A stretch of DNA of 64,000 nucleotides from Sphaerisporangium perillae. Lineage in GTDB: Bacteria; Actinomycetota; Actinomycetes; Streptosporangiales; Streptosporangiaceae. Where the stretch lies: positions 1 through 64,000 of the forward strand of contig NZ_JALLPO010000006.1 in NCBI RefSeq assembly GCF_023276435.1, given 5' to 3'. Positions 1-8,562 of the stretch are shown here, in pieces. The notes under the pieces are model-generated. The model worked only from the letters and a program-made list of their open reading frames with translations. It was not told the DNA's origin and made no database searches. The number at the start of each line of letters is the position of its first letter. Position 1 is the stretch's first letter. The translations under genes were made by a program, and so were the position numbers.

Positions 1-718
1 TCACCTGGCGATGCCCTGGCTGTCCTTTCCGTCGCCGTCCCAGTCACCGATGACCGGCAGCTCTCCGCTCCCGTTGCCGTAGCCGATCGACATCGTGGTC
101 TCGGTGGCCGAGGTCACCGGACTGGTCCGCATGTAGAACCCGTTGCCCATCTGCACACCGATGTTGTCCTTGCCGTCCCCGTCCCAGTCACCGACCAGCG
201 GAACGGCACCGGGGTTGCCGTACACGAACGTGTACTGCGCCAGTCCCGTCACCGGATCATTGCTGATGAAGAACTTGCCGGTAGTCGGATCGTAGGCGCT
301 CACCGAGTCCTTGCCATCGCCATTCCAGTCACCCGAAATCGGCACCATACCGGCGTCCCCATAGGCCAACGACACCGTGGTCTCGGTGGCCAAGGTCACC
401 GGACTTGTCCGCATGTAGAACCCGTTGCCCATCTGAACACCGATGTTGTCCTTGCCGTCCCCGTCCCAGTCACCGACCAGCGGAACGGCACCGGGATTGC
501 CGTACACGAACGTGTACTGCGCCAGTCCCGTCACCGGATCATTGCTGATGAAGAACTTGCCGGTAGTCGGATCGTAGGTGCTCACCGTGTCCTTGCCGTC
601 GCCATCCCAGTCACCCGAAATCGGCACCATCGGACTTTGCCCGTAACTGATCACCGGCCGCGTCGCGACACTCGAGGTCTGACTGTCGGACAGATAGAAC
701 TCCAGAACCCCGAGATCG
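1..718. repeat. Long direct repeat, copy 1 (C-terminal domain of the C40 peptidase)
   Basis: By eye the 718 bases here are identical to 1588-2305 (constant offset of 1587). The similarity stops abruptly at the domain boundary, codon for codon. It may continue past the left edge of the window. Inside the copy a 282-bp (94-codon) subrepeat occurs twice, so the segment is a nested repeat. Confidence 0.93.
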
Positions 719-1326
719 GGGACCTGATCGACGTTCGAGTAGCGGTAGGCCTTGTAGATGGAACCCGGGTGACCGCCGACCGTGCCGCTGAACGTCCTCC
801 CGGTTTCGTGCTGAGGCGGTGAGTTGCCGTCGCTTCCCCCGCCGAAACTGAAGACGGAGAAATGGACGTGGTCCGCTTCCCAATGGTCGAACAGAACCGC
901 GTGATGCTCACCGTTCGGCCCGTTGTCCACGTTGAGAAGGTCACCGGGGCGAAGGTCGGTGCCGCTGGACGGGTGGCTGGAGATCAGTACGGAACTGCCG
1001 GGCAGGGTCGCGGTGGTCAGGCTCCTCGCCAGGTGCCAGGCCATGGAGACCGCTCCCGAGCAGTCGGGGCGGTACGGCCTGCCCTGCGCGTCCGGGGCAC
1101 TGGTGTTACCGCTGCTGTCGTACTTGATGTAAGGCCGCCGATTGACCCAGTCCCAGGCGCGGGCGATCACCTCGGACTGGGTGATGTGGCCGCCGACGTC
1201 CGACGCGGCACTGGCCTGAGGTGCCTGTGTCACCGCGACACCGGCGAATGCGAGAGTCATCGTGGCGGTCGCCGCGACGAGCCGGGAAAAGCGGTGTGCG
1301 AGCCGAGCCGAAGCTGAAGCACTCAT
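1..1326 (-). CDS. Secreted NlpC/P60-like (C40) peptidase with C-terminal FG-GAP/VCBS-like repeats
   Basis: A 441-residue exported protein, probably a peptidoglycan endopeptidase or amidase. I start it at the ATG at 1326 because an AAAGG ribosome site lies just upstream and the first 40 residues form a clean signal peptide (basic N-region, hydrophobic core, ASA-type cleavage near residue 40). Residues about 45-195 look like the NlpC/P60 fold: a DCSG motif with the presumed nucleophile Cys89, followed by GDLL and a His-His pair at 141-142. Residues about 204-441 carry five GDW(D/N)GDGKD motifs, resembling calcium-binding FG-GAP/VCBS blades. This C-terminal domain is identical to that of the neighbouring muramidase at 1588-3129, so both enzymes probably dock to the same wall or surface ligand. 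The exact substrate is not known. The stop codon is the first three bases of the window. Confidence 0.8.
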   Translation of the reverse strand: MSASASARLAHRFSRLVAATATMTLAFAGVAVTQAPQASAASDVGGHITQSEVIARAWDWVNRRPYIKYDSSGNTSAPDAQGRPYRPDCSGAVSMAWHLARSLTTATLPGSSVLISSHPSSGTDLRPGDLLNVDNGPNGEHHAVLFDHWEADHVHFSVFSFGGGSDGNSPPQHETGRTFSGTVGGHPGSIYKAYRYSNVDQVPDLGVLEFYLSDSQTSSVATRPVISYGQSPMVPISGDWDGDGKDTVSTYDPTTGKFFISNDPVTGLAQYTFVYGNPGAVPLVGDWDGDGKDNIGVQMGNGFYMRTSPVTLATETTVSLAYGDAGMVPISGDWNGDGKDSVSAYDPTTGKFFISNDPVTGLAQYTFVYGNPGAVPLVGDWDGDGKDNIGVQMGNGFYMRTSPVTSATETTMSIGYGNGSGELPVIGDWDGDGKDSQGIAR

Positions 1327-1523
1327 AAAAGTCCTTTCACACTGATTTCGCTGGGCCGGCGTTTCCTTCACCGGCACTCATATGGTCGACCAGCGCTCTA
1401 GAACTTCACTTCAAATTCGCTACAGAATGATAATGCGCGGCCCGGGGCATCGGACCTGCGATGATTCTGCTGAAAAGGCGGGCGCCCCACTCACCGATGC
1501 GCCGGAATCCCGGGGCACGGAAA

Positions 1524-1552
1524 CAGGGAGCGGGCATCGAGCCCGCCCCCTG
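1524..1552 (-). terminator. Hairpin downstream of the GH25 gene
   Basis: CAGGG-A-GCGGGC pairs with GCCCGC-C-CCCTG around an ATCGA loop, 36 bp past the stop of the muramidase gene on the minus strand. There is no T-tract, as is usual for high-GC actinomycete terminators. Confidence 0.55.
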
Positions 1553-1587
1553 CGAATAGGCGTCTCAGCGAGAAGCTCCTCGCGAGT

Positions 1588-2305
1588 TCACCTGGCGATG
1601 CCCTGGCTGTCCTTTCCGTCGCCGTCCCAGTCACCGATGACCGGCAGCTCTCCGCTCCCGTTGCCGTAGCCGATCGACATCGTGGTCTCGGTGGCCGAGG
1701 TCACCGGACTGGTCCGCATGTAGAACCCGTTGCCCATCTGCACACCGATGTTGTCCTTGCCGTCCCCGTCCCAGTCACCGACCAGCGGAACGGCACCGGG
1801 GTTGCCGTACACGAACGTGTACTGCGCCAGTCCCGTCACCGGATCATTGCTGATGAAGAACTTGCCGGTAGTCGGATCGTAGGCGCTCACCGAGTCCTTG
1901 CCATCGCCATTCCAGTCACCCGAAATCGGCACCATACCGGCGTCCCCATAGGCCAACGACACCGTGGTCTCGGTGGCCAAGGTCACCGGACTTGTCCGCA
2001 TGTAGAACCCGTTGCCCATCTGAACACCGATGTTGTCCTTGCCGTCCCCGTCCCAGTCACCGACCAGCGGAACGGCACCGGGATTGCCGTACACGAACGT
2101 GTACTGCGCCAGTCCCGTCACCGGATCATTGCTGATGAAGAACTTGCCGGTAGTCGGATCGTAGGTGCTCACCGTGTCCTTGCCGTCGCCATCCCAGTCA
2201 CCCGAAATCGGCACCATCGGACTTTGCCCGTAACTGATCACCGGCCGCGTCGCGACACTCGAGGTCTGACTGTCGGACAGATAGAACTCCAGAACCCCGA
2301 GATCG
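1588..2305. repeat. Long direct repeat, copy 2 (C-terminal domain of the GH25 muramidase)
   Basis: Second copy of the 718-base segment at 1-718. It encodes the last 239 residues of the muramidase plus the stop codon. Sequence on both sides of the copy differs. Confidence 0.93.
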
Positions 2306-3129
2306 CCGCCACCGGCGAATGCCGCGAGGTCGCTCGAAGTGCCGTTGAAAGCCGTGGGCGAGCCCGGAATGGTGCTCGACGAGCCCTGGTACTGCCAGGC
2401 GGTGAACCGCGACCATCCAGCCGGCAGTGCCCCGGGTGATCCGCTGTAGTTGGAAGTCTCGAGAGGGTTCGCCGCGAAAGAAGTATTGCTTCCCGTGCAC
2501 TGGTTCCACCAGTTGGGATTGGTGTAAATCGCCGCCTCCCGGCCTGTTCGGGCCTTCACCTCGTTCACGAAGTCGCGGATCCACTGCACCATCTGGCCGC
2601 TGGACAGCCCGTAGCACGGATAGATGGGGGCGGCCGTGGTCCACCAGGGCCACTCAATGTCGAGTTGCAGGGGGAGCGTCTTGCCGTCGTTGACGTACTG
2701 CGCGTGATCCACCAGATAGTCGGCCTGCGCCTTTCCGGTGCCCGCCCCCTTGTCGGGACGGCCGAAGGCATAGGCCCCGATGTACACCCCGTTGCTCTTG
2801 GCGCCGCGGTAGTTCGCCCCGTACTGCGGATCGACGAAGTCGAGGCCCTCTGTCGCCTTCGCCCAGCCGAACTTCACTCCCTTGGCGGCGACTCCACTCC
2901 AGTCGATCGCGCCGTCATGATTCGATACGTCGGTGCCGAGCACGGAATACCCCGCCGGGGCGGCGCCCGCCGGCAGGGCCATGGCTACGATCATGGCTGC
3001 GCCGGCGGCGAGGGCGAGCACTGTGCGCACGAACAACCTGCGTGTCCGCGCGGGTCGTGATCTCCCCGGGGGCGGCCCGTCTCCTGGCGGTCCGGCGGCG
3101 ATCGCTGACGGCTTGCGGATCAGCTCCAT
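1588..3129 (-). CDS. Secreted GH25 muramidase (lysozyme) with C-terminal FG-GAP/VCBS-like repeats
   Basis: A 513-residue secreted N-acetylmuramidase that would cut the glycan strands of peptidoglycan. The start at 3129 is chosen for an AGAGAGG ribosome site about 9 bases upstream; ATG 3159 has none. A long basic N-region and a hydrophobic core (about residues 31-57) form the signal peptide. Residues about 61-270 are the GH25 barrel: the GTDVSNHDG strand with Asp67, and LQLDIEW with the likely catalytic pair Asp157/Glu159. Residues 275-513 are the same repeat domain as in the preceding C40 peptidase, identical at DNA level. The two genes are tandem on the minus strand but separated by a hairpin, so each probably has its own promoter. 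Together they could attack both the glycan and the peptide parts of the wall. Confidence 0.88.
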   Translation of the reverse strand: MELIRKPSAIAAGPPGDGPPPGRSRPARTRRLFVRTVLALAAGAAMIVAMALPAGAAPAGYSVLGTDVSNHDGAIDWSGVAAKGVKFGWAKATEGLDFVDPQYGANYRGAKSNGVYIGAYAFGRPDKGAGTGKAQADYLVDHAQYVNDGKTLPLQLDIEWPWWTTAAPIYPCYGLSSGQMVQWIRDFVNEVKARTGREAAIYTNPNWWNQCTGSNTSFAANPLETSNYSGSPGALPAGWSRFTAWQYQGSSSTIPGSPTAFNGTSSDLAAFAGGGDLGVLEFYLSDSQTSSVATRPVISYGQSPMVPISGDWDGDGKDTVSTYDPTTGKFFISNDPVTGLAQYTFVYGNPGAVPLVGDWDGDGKDNIGVQMGNGFYMRTSPVTLATETTVSLAYGDAGMVPISGDWNGDGKDSVSAYDPTTGKFFISNDPVTGLAQYTFVYGNPGAVPLVGDWDGDGKDNIGVQMGNGFYMRTSPVTSATETTMSIGYGNGSGELPVIGDWDGDGKDSQGIAR

Positions 3130-3257
3130 GAGGAGGTGCCTCTCTCTGCGTGCTCTCATGGCAAGGACGGGTTCGTCCTGCCAGAGCACACGCTCGGGCG
3201 AGGCGCTACAGCTTCACTCCAATTCCGCTTCAGCTCGGGTCACAGATACCTGCGAAA

Positions 3258-3276
3258 CGGCCCGGAAGCCGGGCCG
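3258..3276 (-). terminator. Strong hairpin after the secreted propeller gene
   Basis: A perfect 8-bp stem (CGGCCCGG/CCGGGCCG) with an AAG loop begins four bases beyond the stop codon of the gene at 3281-4474. Confidence 0.65.
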
Positions 3277-3280
3277 TGGG

Positions 3281-4474
3281 TCATCGCTCCGCCGGGGCGC
3301 CGGTCGTCTTGGCGGTCGAGCCGCCGGCCTTGGCGGTGTTCGGCTGGAAGCGTTCGATCACATCGGTGTAGTGGTCGTTCGCGTCCACCACGTGCCCGAC
3401 GGCCATCGTCAGGTCGCCGACGTGGGTGACGGCCTGCAGGCGCATCGTGCGCGGCCTGGTGGGCGTCTCTCCGCGGACCAGCCGCCAGGCCGACCCGGCG
3501 CCGCGCAGCAGGTACGCCTCGCCCGGATGCTCGGGATCGTAGCCCGACACCCAGAAGTGGCCCTTCCCGTCGCCGGTGACGCCGTACAACTCGGCGTAGC
3601 GGTCGGGCACCGGCACCTGCCGCCAGCGTTTGCCGTTCCACGTGAGGACCAGCGGGGAGATCTTGCCGTCGTCGTGGTAGATCCCGCCCACGGCGACGGC
3701 CTTCTTCGGCCCCTCCATGGAGACGTCCCGCAGGAACCCTCCGGCGACGCTGGGCGCCGTCACCGGCTTCCAGGTGTTGCCGGCCAGCCGCATGATCAGC
3801 GGCTCGGTGCCGTCGTCGCCCACCGCCCAGCCGTCGCCCTTGCGCGTCAGCGCGACGCCGTACAGCATGCCCTTGGCCTTGCCCTGGACGGCGGTCCAGC
3901 CTTTGGCGGTGGACGTCGCGACGAGCGTCTTGCCGGCCCGTCCGCCCACGGCCACCATGCGGCCCGGGACGGCCGCGACTCCTCCGAGCCAGTCGCCGCT
4001 GCCGAGTTCCGGCACGCTGACGCGGTCGAACACCGACCCGTCGCCGCGTACGACGTAGGGCAGGCCGTCGTGCCCCTCGCCCACCGCCCAGATCTCGCGC
4101 GGCGAGGCGGCGGCGACCGAGCGCAGGTGGCCGGCGTTGGAGGCGTCGTTGCGGATGCCCAGCTCGGTCCAGGTGCCGCCGTCCCAGTGGGTGATGACGC
4201 TGCGGTTCTGCCACGCCTCCCAGACGTCCTCCTGGCCGACGGCCCAGATGTTCGACTTCGACAGGCCCACCACGTCGGACAGGGAGCCGTCGGTCTGCAG
4301 CCGCGCGGTCGTCGACTCCTGGAACAGCCCGGCCGGCCCCCGCTCGGCGGCATGGGGACGGGGCGGGTCGGCGTGGGCATGCGCTGGGGATGTGGCGCGG
4401 GTGAGGGCACCGGTCAGCACGCCGGTCAGCAGCACGCACAACGACAACGCACGCCGCGGCAGGCGGCGGGACAT
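3281..4474 (-). CDS. Secreted beta-propeller-like protein of unknown function
   Basis: A 397-residue exported protein I cannot assign to a function. It begins with a twin-basic N-region (SRRLPRRA), a hydrophobic stretch and a cleavage site near residue 32. The rest is a series of repeated blades of about 45-55 residues in which IWAVG, GWAVG or AVAVG strands alternate with W-rich strands. That is the pattern of Ycf48-like or kelch-like propellers. No catalytic motif is visible. The ATG at 4474 gives the best signal peptide, although no good ribosome site precedes it; an in-frame GTG at 4540 is the alternative. The gene is followed at once by a strong hairpin and looks monocistronic. Confidence 0.65.
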   Translation of the reverse strand: MSRRLPRRALSLCVLLTGVLTGALTRATSPAHAHADPPRPHAAERGPAGLFQESTTARLQTDGSLSDVVGLSKSNIWAVGQEDVWEAWQNRSVITHWDGGTWTELGIRNDASNAGHLRSVAAASPREIWAVGEGHDGLPYVVRGDGSVFDRVSVPELGSGDWLGGVAAVPGRMVAVGGRAGKTLVATSTAKGWTAVQGKAKGMLYGVALTRKGDGWAVGDDGTEPLIMRLAGNTWKPVTAPSVAGGFLRDVSMEGPKKAVAVGGIYHDDGKISPLVLTWNGKRWRQVPVPDRYAELYGVTGDGKGHFWVSGYDPEHPGEAYLLRGAGSAWRLVRGETPTRPRTMRLQAVTHVGDLTMAVGHVVDANDHYTDVIERFQPNTAKAGGSTAKTTGAPAER

Positions 4475-4562
4475 GACCAAATCGTACGTGTCCTGCCATC
4501 CCGCGCGCGTGAGCTGTCGCAGTGTTGACCAAACGGTCACCTGAACCCAGTGCGCCCGTCGC

Positions 4563-5255
4563 TCAGCCCGCGAGCAGCTCGGCGACGACGGGCAGGTGGT
4601 CGGTGGCCGCCGTCAGGTCGGCGGGGTCGGCGTCCACACCGCCGCACGACCGCACCGCGATGCCCGGCGCGGCGAACACCACGTCCAGGCGCATCCCCGG
4701 CCGCCTGGCACTGAAGGTCAGGCCGTCGCCCCGGGGCGCGAGGAGATAGCAGTCGGCCAGGGCGCGGGTGAGGTAGCTCCAGGCGGGCCCGCCCGGCTGC
4801 TCGTTCACATCGCCCGCCAGCACGAGCGGCGTGCCGAACCGGCTCGCGACCTTCCCGGCGAGACCCATGATCTCGACCGCGTGGAACAGCCGGGCGGGGG
4901 CCACGAGGTCGAGGTGCACGGAGGCGACGGTGATCGCGACGCCCTCGTGCTCCACCACCGCGATGGCGACGCCGCGCCGTTCCAGGCCGGCGAACGGCCG
5001 CAGCAGGTGGCTCTCGCGGTGGAGGACCCGCGTACCGGGGGCCACCAGCACCGCGACGCCGCCCCAGCGCCGGCCGGTGACGACCCGCAGCCCGGCGGCA
5101 CGGGCGAGTTCGGCGCGCCTGTGCCGCCAGCGCAGCAGCCGGGGCGCCTCCTGAACGCAAAGGACGTCCGGCGCCATGGCCCTGATGACCCGCGCGAGCG
5201 CGGCGTTGTCGTCGTACATGGAACGCACGTTGTAGGTGCCGACGCGGATCATCAT
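4563..5255 (-). CDS. Endonuclease/exonuclease/phosphatase (EEP) family protein
   Basis: A 230-residue cytoplasmic protein of the DNase I-like EEP superfamily. The family motifs appear in order: GTYNVR near the N-terminus (metal and phosphate-binding Asn), VLCVQEA (metal-ligand Glu), SVHLD, LAGDVNEQPG (catalytic Asp and Asn), RLDVVF and the terminal TDHLPV (catalytic His). All expected catalytic residues are present, so it is probably active on a phosphodiester or phosphomonoester. The substrate (nucleic acid, lipid or inositol phosphate) cannot be read from the sequence. Two adjacent ATG codons (5255, 5252) can serve as start. It lies 28 bp downstream of the glucokinase gene on the same strand and may share its transcript. 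Confidence 0.8.
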   Translation of the reverse strand: MMIRVGTYNVRSMYDDNAALARVIRAMAPDVLCVQEAPRLLRWRHRRAELARAAGLRVVTGRRWGGVAVLVAPGTRVLHRESHLLRPFAGLERRGVAIAVVEHEGVAITVASVHLDLVAPARLFHAVEIMGLAGKVASRFGTPLVLAGDVNEQPGGPAWSYLTRALADCYLLAPRGDGLTFSARRPGMRLDVVFAAPGIAVRSCGGVDADPADLTAATDHLPVVAELLAG

Positions 5256-5283
5256 GGAGCGCGGACGTCCTGCGGCGGGCCGG

Positions 5284-6228
5284 TCAGGGATGCCGTGCCA
5301 GGTCCGCCGCGCCGACCAGGCCGGCGGCCGGTCCGAGCTCCGCCGGGCGGATGTCGGCGTGCGGCCGGTGCTCGCGGCCGGTCAGCGCTCGCAGGAAGGC
5401 CGCGCGGGCGTGGTCGATCCACAGGTCGGCGGCGCGGGAGACGCCGCCGCCGAGGATGAAGCGGCCGGGGTCGAGCACGGCGGCGAGGTCGGCCATACCC
5501 TGGCCGAGCCACTCCGCCATGGCCGCGAAGGCGGCGAGGGCCCCCTCGTCGCCCTCCCTGGCGGCCTGCGTGACGTGTTTGCCCTCGATGTCGGAGACCG
5601 ATCCGCCCGCCAGCGCGAGCATCCGCGCGGCCCGGTCGGGGTCGGCGGCGGCGACCAGCCGGGCCTCGTGGACCAGGGCGCTGCCGCTGGCGTACTGCTC
5701 CCAGCAGCCGAGGTTGCCGCAGCCGCACAGCCTGCCCTCGGGGACGACCTGCATGTGCCCCATCTCGGCGCCCATGCCCCACCGGCCGCGGTACAGCGCG
5801 CCGCTGAAGACCATGCCGCCGCCGATGCCCGTGCCGACGGTGATGCACACGACGTGGCTCTCGCCGCGCCCGGCCCCGAAGCGGTACTCGCCCCAGGCCA
5901 TGGCGTTGGCGTCGTTCTCCACGACGACGGGCAGGTTGACCCGCTCGGCCACGGCCTTCTGCAGGGGCTCCTCGCGCCAGGCGAGGTTGGGGGCGAACCG
6001 GACGATCGACCGGGTCTCGTCGACGAATCCCGCGGCGCCCAGCCCGACGGCCTCGACGTCGTGGCGGCCGGCGAGTTCCAGCACCGCCTCGGCGATCGTC
6101 TCCGCCACCTTGTCAGGGTCGTCGGCGGGGGTGGGTCGCAGGAGGTTCTCCACGATGTGGCCGTCCTCGTCCACGACCCCGGCGGCGATCTTCGTGCCAC
6201 CGACGTCAACGCCGATCGTCAGCGCCAT
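5284..6228 (-). CDS. glk: ROK-family glucokinase
   Basis: A 314-residue sugar kinase, most likely ATP-dependent glucokinase feeding glycolysis and, in Streptomyces-type bacteria, taking part in carbon repression. The N-terminal GVDVGGTKIAAG loop binds ATP. VVENDANAMAWGE contains the catalytic Asp and ITVGTGIGGG the second phosphate loop. The ROK signature with its zinc site (EMGH followed by CGCGNLGCWE) lies around residues 150-175. A purine-rich GGGAAGGGATG site precedes the ATG at 6228. Length and motifs are typical. The DUF5304 gene ends 35 bp upstream, so the kinase may be the fourth gene of that operon. Confidence 0.93.
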   Translation of the reverse strand: MALTIGVDVGGTKIAAGVVDEDGHIVENLLRPTPADDPDKVAETIAEAVLELAGRHDVEAVGLGAAGFVDETRSIVRFAPNLAWREEPLQKAVAERVNLPVVVENDANAMAWGEYRFGAGRGESHVVCITVGTGIGGGMVFSGALYRGRWGMGAEMGHMQVVPEGRLCGCGNLGCWEQYASGSALVHEARLVAAADPDRAARMLALAGGSVSDIEGKHVTQAAREGDEGALAAFAAMAEWLGQGMADLAAVLDPGRFILGGGVSRAADLWIDHARAAFLRALTGREHRPHADIRPAELGPAAGLVGAADLARHP

Positions 6229-6263
6229 TTCTCATCCCTTCCCCCGAGACTCACGCCGGGCCC

Positions 6264-6824
6264 TCAGCCCAGGTCGATGTGCTGTACTCGGGTGTCCGTG
6301 TCGCCGGCGCTCCTCGGCGTGGCGGGCCGCGACACGGCGTCCACCGCCTGGCGGAACGCGGCCAGAAGCTCGCCGCCCGCCGTGATCAGGTGGTCGGTGA
6401 CGTCCCCGCCGGCCTCGCGCCGGGCGGCCTTCAGGCGGCAGACCGGGCAGGCGCGGCAGATGTACTCGTCATCGTCATGCCCCGAGACCGCCTCGCTCCA
6501 CACATCCCCGGCCGGGCGGTTCGCGCCGCCGAGGACCTGTCCGAGGCCCTGGCCGATGCCGCTCATCCCGCCCTTGACGACGCCCTTGCCGATCTCGCGG
6601 CCGACCCGCTGCTGCATGGAGTCGAAGAGCCGCCGCGCCTCGTGGGCGACGGAGCCAAGGGCGTCGGACGGCTCGTCGCGGGCGTCGCCGCGCCGGTCGC
6701 CGGCATGCTGCTTGAACCACTCGTCCCGCTCGGCCGCGCGCCGTTCAGCGTCCCGCTCCTTGAACCACTCATCCCGTGGAATGGGACGACGCTCATCGCT
6801 GGTGTTCTCGTTCATGTCCGTCAT
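6264..6824 (-). CDS. DUF5304-like protein with a CxxCxxC cluster
   Basis: A 186-residue protein resembling the actinobacterial DUF5304 family; no function is known. The N-terminus is highly charged and holds two tandem copies of a DEWFK(E/Q) motif. A small glycine-rich middle follows (GMSGIGQGLGQVLGG), then a compact Cys motif C-R-A-C-P-V-C followed by basic residues, which could bind a metal. Its ATG shares one base with the stop of the upstream ArsA-type ATPase gene, with GGAGGGG as ribosome site, so the two are translationally coupled. That coupling suggests a shared job, but the sequence gives no more. Confidence 0.72.
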   Translation of the reverse strand: MTDMNENTSDERRPIPRDEWFKERDAERRAAERDEWFKQHAGDRRGDARDEPSDALGSVAHEARRLFDSMQQRVGREIGKGVVKGGMSGIGQGLGQVLGGANRPAGDVWSEAVSGHDDDEYICRACPVCRLKAARREAGGDVTDHLITAGGELLAAFRQAVDAVSRPATPRSAGDTDTRVQHIDLG

Positions 6825-8008
6825 CAGGCCCCTCCTGCCTCGAACCGTACCCGGAGGCGCCCGTCACGGAGCACGGCGTCGCGCACCGATCTGCGCGCGA
6901 GCGCGGCGGGCAGCGCGAGGACCCGGCGGTAGGAGCCGGCGGTGACGATGAGCTCGTCCCCCTTCCTCGCCAGGTCGACCGCCTCCTTGTCGGCGAGCGG
7001 CAGGGCGAGGGTCAGTTCGTGGACCTCGCCCTCGGAGCGGATGATCAGCGGCGGCTCGCCGGAGGGGGGCGCGAACGGGTCGGTCGTGCCGTACAGCTCC
7101 TCGGCGAGCGCGGCCAGCGCCTCGGGACCGACCGGCTCGGCGGGCAGATAGGGAACGGTGTGGACCGGCAGCGGCGCGAAGGACTCCCCGACCGCCGCCA
7201 GGTGGCGCGCCTGGGCCTCCACCCAGCCGCGCCGCCAGGGGTCGGAGCCGCCCTCGGGGAACACGCGGTTGGCGACGACGGCGTCGACCCGGTAGCCGTA
7301 CAGGCTGAGGGAGGTGAAGGTGCGCCGGGCCTCGGCGACCACGACCGCCTCGGGGGTGAGCACGAGCCGTACGGAGGCGTTGTCACCGGTCAGCAGATCG
7401 CGCACCCCCATGAGGCCGAGGTGCAGCCGCTCCCCCGCGCTCACGACGGCGTCCTCGGGAAGGCTCAGCCGGGCGACGTGCCGCACGACCGGGGCCAGGG
7501 CGCGCATCAGCTTGCGGCCGGCGGGCAGCAGGCGGCTGACGTGCCAGTCGAGGGCCTCGGGGAGGGCGAGCAGGCGCAGGGTCTCGGCGGTCGGGGCGCA
7601 GTCGACGACGATCACGTCCCACCTGCCGGTCTGGACCTGCTCGCGCAGCTCCAGCAGGGCGATGACCTCCTCGGCGCCGGGCAGCACCGTGAGCTCCTCG
7701 GAGGTGACCTCGTCCAGGCCGAGCTCGGCGAGCAGGCCCCGCGCGTACTCGCGCAGGTCGCCCCAGTGGCGTTCGAGCGCACGCTGGGTGTCGACCTGCT
7801 GCAGGTACAGGCCGGGCGCGGCCTCGCTGGGCTCGCCCGAGCCGGGCACGCCGAGGGCGTCGGCCAGGGAGTGCGCGGTGTCGGTCGAGACCACGAGCGT
7901 CTTGCGCCCCCGGCGGGCGGCGAGCGTGGCGGTGGCCGCGGCGACGGTGGTCTTGCCCACTCCCCCCTTGCCGGTGAAGAGCAGGACGCGCGGGGTCCCC
8001 GTGGTCAT
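6824..8008 (-). CDS. ArsA/GET3-family ATPase
   Basis: A 394-residue soluble P-loop ATPase of the ArsA/Get3 (SIMIBI) class. The deviant Walker A GKGGVGKTT sits at residues 13-21. VSTDTAHSL follows (switch I region with the A-loop Asp), and VIVVDCAPTAETLRLL is the Walker B/switch II. The C-terminal 90 residues form the small beta domain seen in actinobacterial members. No arsenite-binding Cys triad is seen and there are no ars genes nearby, so arsenic resistance is unlikely. A role in handling membrane or lipid-associated proteins is an inference from the Get3 family. The start ATG overlaps the stop of the SRPBCC gene (ATGA). The same pair of genes is, as I recall, adjacent in mycobacteria (Rv2185c-Rv2184c). 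Confidence 0.87.
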   Translation of the reverse strand: MTTGTPRVLLFTGKGGVGKTTVAAATATLAARRGRKTLVVSTDTAHSLADALGVPGSGEPSEAAPGLYLQQVDTQRALERHWGDLREYARGLLAELGLDEVTSEELTVLPGAEEVIALLELREQVQTGRWDVIVVDCAPTAETLRLLALPEALDWHVSRLLPAGRKLMRALAPVVRHVARLSLPEDAVVSAGERLHLGLMGVRDLLTGDNASVRLVLTPEAVVVAEARRTFTSLSLYGYRVDAVVANRVFPEGGSDPWRRGWVEAQARHLAAVGESFAPLPVHTVPYLPAEPVGPEALAALAEELYGTTDPFAPPSGEPPLIIRSEGEVHELTLALPLADKEAVDLARKGDELIVTAGSYRRVLALPAALARRSVRDAVLRDGRLRVRFEAGGA

Positions 8009-8442
8009 CGGCCCTCGACGCGCTTCTTCAGACCCTTGAGCGCGGTGTCGACGATGACCTTCTCGGCCTTGCGCTTCACCATGCCGATCATCGGCACCTT
8101 CAGGTCGACGGCCAGCTCGTAGGTCACCTCGGTGCCGCCCGCGGCGGGGGCGAGCAGGTAGCTGCCGGTGAGCGCGGAGAGCATCTTGCCGGGCTCGACC
8201 ATCTCCCAGTCGACGGCGCGGTCGTCGTCCCAGCGGTAGCCGAGGGTGTACTCGTCGGTGATCACACCGGCGTCGAGGACGAACCGGACGGTGGCCGGGC
8301 GGCCGTCTTCGCCCACGGAGAGGACCCCCGCGGACTTCACCTGGCCGGCCCACTGGGGATAGGAGCCGAAGTCGGCGATGACCGCCGTGATCGCCGACGG
8401 GTCGGCGCCGATCGTGATGCTGGACGTGGTGCGATCAGCCAT
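8005..8442 (-). CDS. SRPBCC (START/polyketide cyclase-like) family protein
   Basis: A 145-residue single-domain protein with the helix-grip fold pattern. An N-terminal beta strand is followed by IADFGSYPQWAG, typical of the CoxG/START-like group, then alternating strands, and a long amphipathic C-terminal helix rich in Lys (VKRKAEKVIVDTALKGLKKRV). Such proteins bind a hydrophobic ligand in an internal cavity. It is the first gene of a coupled operon with the ArsA-type ATPase and the DUF5304 protein, which suggests a carrier/ATPase partnership. The ligand is unknown. Confidence 0.85.
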   Translation of the reverse strand: MADRTTSSITIGADPSAITAVIADFGSYPQWAGQVKSAGVLSVGEDGRPATVRFVLDAGVITDEYTLGYRWDDDRAVDWEMVEPGKMLSALTGSYLLAPAAGGTEVTYELAVDLKVPMIGMVKRKAEKVIVDTALKGLKKRVEGR

Positions 8443-8562
8443 GGGCTTACCGTACTCGTTCGCCGTTCCCGCGCGAACGTCCGAGGGGGTGATCTTCCCG
8501 CCGCTTGGGAAACGTCATGCCGGTGCTCCCCGCGACGCCGGTGCCCGCGCCGGCGGCGGGGC

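Noticed and set aside
2933-4528. A 531-codon frame on the plus strand
   Set aside because: It is antisense to the secreted propeller gene, with a composition typical of a shadow frame and no motifs.
6824-8353. A 509-codon form of the ArsA-type ATPase with a long Arg-rich N-terminus
   Set aside because: The extension is antisense-like sequence within the SRPBCC gene. The P-loop begins 12 residues after the coupled ATG at 8008.
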